DNA of 11,925 bases from an uncultured Faecalibacterium sp. (GTDB lineage: Bacteria; Bacillota; Clostridia; Oscillospirales; Ruminococcaceae): NCBI GenBank assembly GCA_934525325.1, contig CAKSZE010000051.1:1-11925 (forward strand), read 5' to 3'. The notes under the pieces are model-generated. The model ran no database searches, had not been told where the DNA came from, and saw nothing but the letters and a program-made list of their open reading frames with translations. This document shows positions 9,705 to 11,925 of the stretch, piece by piece; position 1 is the stretch's first letter; each line of letters begins with the position of its first letter. The translations under genes and the position numbers were made by a program.

Positions 9705-11411
9705 TTATTCTGTATCGTATTCCGGCTCTGTACTGCCCTCCGGGGGCGTTTCCGGGGTGGTGGGCTCGGTAGCGGCAGGCTCTTCCGGGGTGGCGGTGAT
9801 CTGCACACTGGGGTCTGCGGCGATATACACGGTGATCACCGTGCCCACCGTGACCATGGCACCCTCCTCCTCGCTGGCGGAGACTACGCAGCCTGTGGCG
9901 TAGGAGCCATCGTTCACCACCATAAAACAGCTGGCCACAAGCCCCCGGCTGCTCAGGATCTCAATGGCCTTATCCTGCGATGCACCGATGATCTTGGGCA
10001 TTTCCACCTTTTCCGGGCCCTGACTGACCACGATCTGGATCACCTCGCCGTTCTCCATCACCTCGCCGGCTTCCGGCTCCTGCCGGATGACCTGCCCGGA
10101 GGGCACGGTATCGCTGTACTCCAAAACCGCCCGGAACAGGTACATACTGGTGTACTCGCGGTTATTCTTGATCTGCTCGTAGTCGATGCCCACAAAGTTG
10201 GGCACAAGGTTCTGTGGCTTCATTTCCTCGCTGCTGGCTGCTTCCGAGCTCGGCTCCGAAGCGGGCGTCTGCTCCTCTTTGCTGCTCACGATGCCCCACA
10301 GGGTAAGCAATATCAGGATTGAAAGCAAGATCAGGATACCCGCCAGCAGCCCTTTCAGGCTGAGCAGGTGCTCCCTGCCCTGCGGGCTCTGCTCTGCCCG
10401 CGCCGGGTGCATCGGGGTCTCCGGCTTCATGGTGCGGGTCAGCTCGGCGGTATATTCCTTGGAAGAAAGCGCCTGATACAGCTGCGGCACGGTCTGGATG
10501 CGCTCCATGACCTTGAGCCGCAGCCCCAGCTGCAAAACATCGGAGACATAGGCCGGTACGGCAGGCTCTACGGTGCGTGCCCGGGGGTTAGAGTCCGACA
10601 CCACGCGCTGGGCAGCGGGCATGGGTGCCTGCCCGCACACCATGCGGTAAAAGACTGCGGCAAGGCTGTATTCGTCAGTATAGCGCCCCTCAAACTCGGC
10701 GGTGGTGTACTGCTCCGGCGCGGAGTAGCCCTCGTACAGCTGCTCGTGCAGACCGCTGCCTGCGGTGCGCAGACCCACGGTGGCGTACCCTGCCAGACGG
10801 CAGCGGCCATCCGCCATCACCCGGATATTCTCCGGGCAGATACCGCGGTGCACCAGCCCCGCCTTGTGCATGGCCGCCACACCCTCAAACACCGGGCGCA
10901 GCATGGCGCAGGCCTCCTCTGCCTGCACCGGAGCGGAACGTTTTTCCAGCCATTGATCCAGCGGGGTGCCGCCCAGGTTTTCCAGCACCGCATACACGGT
11001 GTTGTTGGCTTCCACCACATCCAGCACGGCTTCCAGACCGCTGGCGGGGGTAATGCGCTGGATGGCGCGGTACAGGTCTGCAAAGTCCATGCGAGTGGTC
11101 TTGAACAGCACTTCGCTCCCCTGCTTGGGGCGCAGGATGCAGTCCGTGCCCCGCTCCGCAGAAAGGGTGACGGGCAGGTACTCCTTGATTGTCACCCGGA
11201 AACCGCCCAAATTCTCCACGCCGCTGTACAGCACACCCTCGCCGTCCAGACTGCGCATCTCGCCCACGGTGTAGCGCCCGGCCAGCACCGTGCCCACCGG
11301 CAGGCAGCCCGCCGGGTTGCATCCCTCTAAGATCTTCCCGCAATGGGGGCAGACGGTCGCCGCAGGCGGCAGTTCCCAAATGCAGAACGGACACAGGCGT
11401 TTTTGCTCCAT
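9705..11411 (-). CDS. Membrane pseudokinase with zinc ribbon and two PASTA repeats (568 aa)
   Basis: Probable receptor-like regulator, exact role unknown. The order is: zinc ribbon C7/C10-C21/C24; a kinase-like fold at about 47-315; one membrane span at 355-375; PASTA-like repeats at about 401-465 and 469-530; and a Pro/Glu/Thr-rich tail. With no signal peptide, the kinase fold should be cytosolic and the PASTA part outside, where such repeats bind muropeptides in PknB/PrkC kinases. The fold keeps the ATP-lysine (VTIK, K76), N195, APE (231-233) and D246. However, HRD has become HRG (188-190), DFG has become GYA (208-210), and the usual glycine loop and helix-C glutamate are not evident. I therefore infer a pseudokinase. 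C495 and C508 in the second PASTA repeat could form a disulfide. The start follows a GGGGAG SD (11420-11425) by 8 nt. The annotation 'serine/threonine protein kinase' would overstate the evidence. Confidence 0.9.
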   Translation of the reverse strand: MEQKRLCPFCIWELPPAATVCPHCGKILEGCNPAGCLPVGTVLAGRYTVGEMRSLDGEGVLYSGVENLGGFRVTIKEYLPVTLSAERGTDCILRPKQGSEVLFKTTRMDFADLYRAIQRITPASGLEAVLDVVEANNTVYAVLENLGGTPLDQWLEKRSAPVQAEEACAMLRPVFEGVAAMHKAGLVHRGICPENIRVMADGRCRLAGYATVGLRTAGSGLHEQLYEGYSAPEQYTTAEFEGRYTDEYSLAAVFYRMVCGQAPMPAAQRVVSDSNPRARTVEPAVPAYVSDVLQLGLRLKVMERIQTVPQLYQALSSKEYTAELTRTMKPETPMHPARAEQSPQGREHLLSLKGLLAGILILLSILILLTLWGIVSSKEEQTPASEPSSEAASSEEMKPQNLVPNFVGIDYEQIKNNREYTSMYLFRAVLEYSDTVPSGQVIRQEPEAGEVMENGEVIQIVVSQGPEKVEMPKIIGASQDKAIEILSSRGLVASCFMVVNDGSYATGCVVSASEEEGAMVTVGTVITVYIAADPSVQITATPEEPAATEPTTPETPPEGSTEPEYDTE

Positions 11412-11446
11412 AGTGTTCTCTCCCCTTCCAAGCTTCTATGCTTTTT

Positions 11447-11475
11447 ATTTTATCATAGTGTTCCCCGCCGTGCAA
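11447..11475 (-). promoter_or_regulatory. Candidate promoter of the pseudokinase gene
   Basis: Read on the minus strand, TTGCAC (11475-11470; 3 of 6) precedes TAAAAT (11452-11447; 5 of 6) by 17 bp. The start would be near 11440, about 30 bases before the ATG. An overlapping TATGAT (11457-11452) is an alternative -10 box. The terminator of the preceding dctM gene just upstream argues that this gene needs its own promoter. Confidence 0.4.
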
Positions 11476-11500
11476 GCTGTCCGCATTTTGGTGCACACGC

Positions 11501-11548
11501 AAAAAAGACCGGGGCCCGCAGCCCAAAGGGCTGACAGGCTCCGGTCTT
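11501..11548 (-). terminator. Rho-independent terminator of dctM
   Basis: On the minus strand, AAGACCGG (11548-11541) pairs with CCGGTCTT (11512-11505). Four further pairs continue inward (11513-11516 with 11537-11540, one G-U), and a second 5-bp hairpin (11520-11532) caps the structure. The stem runs into six Ts (11506-11501). It starts 33 bases after the dctM stop codon. Confidence 0.88.
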
Positions 11549-11580
11549 ATAAATGCAAGGGGTATTCCCTTATGCTGCGC

Positions 11581-11925
11581 TTAGTGGATGAACACAGGAC
11601 CCAGCGGGTTTGCGATGGGGCTTACATAGCCGCCCAGCAGCTTGGGGATCGCAAGGCTGATGTCGGGGATGTAGGTCAGCAGCAGCAGTGCAATGAACAT
11701 GCACAGGTAGAACGGCAGGGTCGCCTTGACCACCTTCTCCATGGGGCGCTTTGCAACGGCAGAGCCGATGAACAGGACTGCGCCGACGGGAGGAGTCAGC
11801 AGGCCGATGCCGCAGTTCAGAACCACGATGATACCGAACTGGATGGGATCGATGCCGATGGAGGTGGCGATGGGCAGCAGGATGGGGGTAGCGATCAGGA
11901 TGATGGGAGCCATATCCATGATCAT
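11581..11925 (-). CDS. dctM: TRAP transporter large permease, C-terminal part (partial, 114 aa)
   Basis: C-terminal end of the large (DctM-type) membrane subunit of a tripartite ATP-independent periplasmic transporter, which uses an ion gradient and a solute-binding protein to take up organic acids such as dicarboxylates, sialic acid or others. The visible part has hydrophobic segments APIILIATPILLPIA, FGIIVVLNCGIGLLTPPVGA and LPFYLCMFIALLLLTYI, with the family's characteristic GLLTPPVG followed by VLFIG. The true start lies beyond the window: family members are about 430 aa, and the ATG at the very edge is only an internal methionine. Substrate cannot be told from this fragment. DctP and DctQ partners would be expected upstream on the minus strand, outside the window. 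The gene ends at its own terminator, separating it from the pseudokinase gene. Confidence 0.94.
   Translation of the reverse strand: MIMDMAPIILIATPILLPIATSIGIDPIQFGIIVVLNCGIGLLTPPVGAVLFIGSAVAKRPMEKVVKATLPFYLCMFIALLLLTYIPDISLAIPKLLGGYVSPIANPLGPVFIH

Noticed and set aside
11412..11580. Possible small gene in the spacer between the pseudokinase gene and dctM
   Set aside because: The spacer is accounted for by the SD and promoter of the pseudokinase gene and by the dctM terminator. The plus-strand frame across it has no SD.

Overview
The window looks like chromosomal DNA from a GC-rich, strictly anaerobic gut Clostridium relative. A Faecalibacterium/Subdoligranulum-type Oscillospiraceae is my best guess, inferred from protein style, strong G/C third-position bias, AT-rich spacers with SD sequences of the AAGGAG type, and a TRAP transporter. 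No database was searched. There are no mobile elements, CRISPR arrays, rRNAs or tRNAs. Every long gap is under 300 bases and is described below.

Left to right: a sigma-A-like promoter and a roughly 150-nt hairpin-rich leader precede gdhA (NADP-type glutamate dehydrogenase), which ends in a strong terminator. Next is hcp (hybrid cluster protein/hydroxylamine reductase) with its own SD. A 267-bp gap then holds two direct repeats, a good promoter, and a very strong terminator placed before the next gene, not after it. That terminator lies in the leader of gltB-gltD (large and small subunits of glutamate synthase), a tightly coupled pair ending at a 17-bp terminator. That terminator also separates the pair from a convergent minus-strand gene for a membrane protein with a zinc ribbon, a degenerate protein-kinase fold and two PASTA repeats. 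At the right edge is the C-terminal part of a TRAP-transporter large permease (dctM), also minus strand, with its own terminator.

The plus-strand block is an ammonium/glutamate module. GdhA fixes ammonium directly onto 2-oxoglutarate, GltBD makes glutamate from glutamine plus 2-oxoglutarate, and Hcp detoxifies hydroxylamine or nitric oxide (hydroxylamine reduction yields ammonium). The coding sequences are ordinary for their families.

The points worth a second look are in the control regions and the kinase-like gene: an apparent transcription attenuator in the gltBD leader with an ANTAR-like hexaloop hairpin overlapping the terminator arm; a structured gdhA leader; a short motif shared upstream of gdhA and gltB; and a kinase-like receptor lacking the HRD and DFG aspartates.
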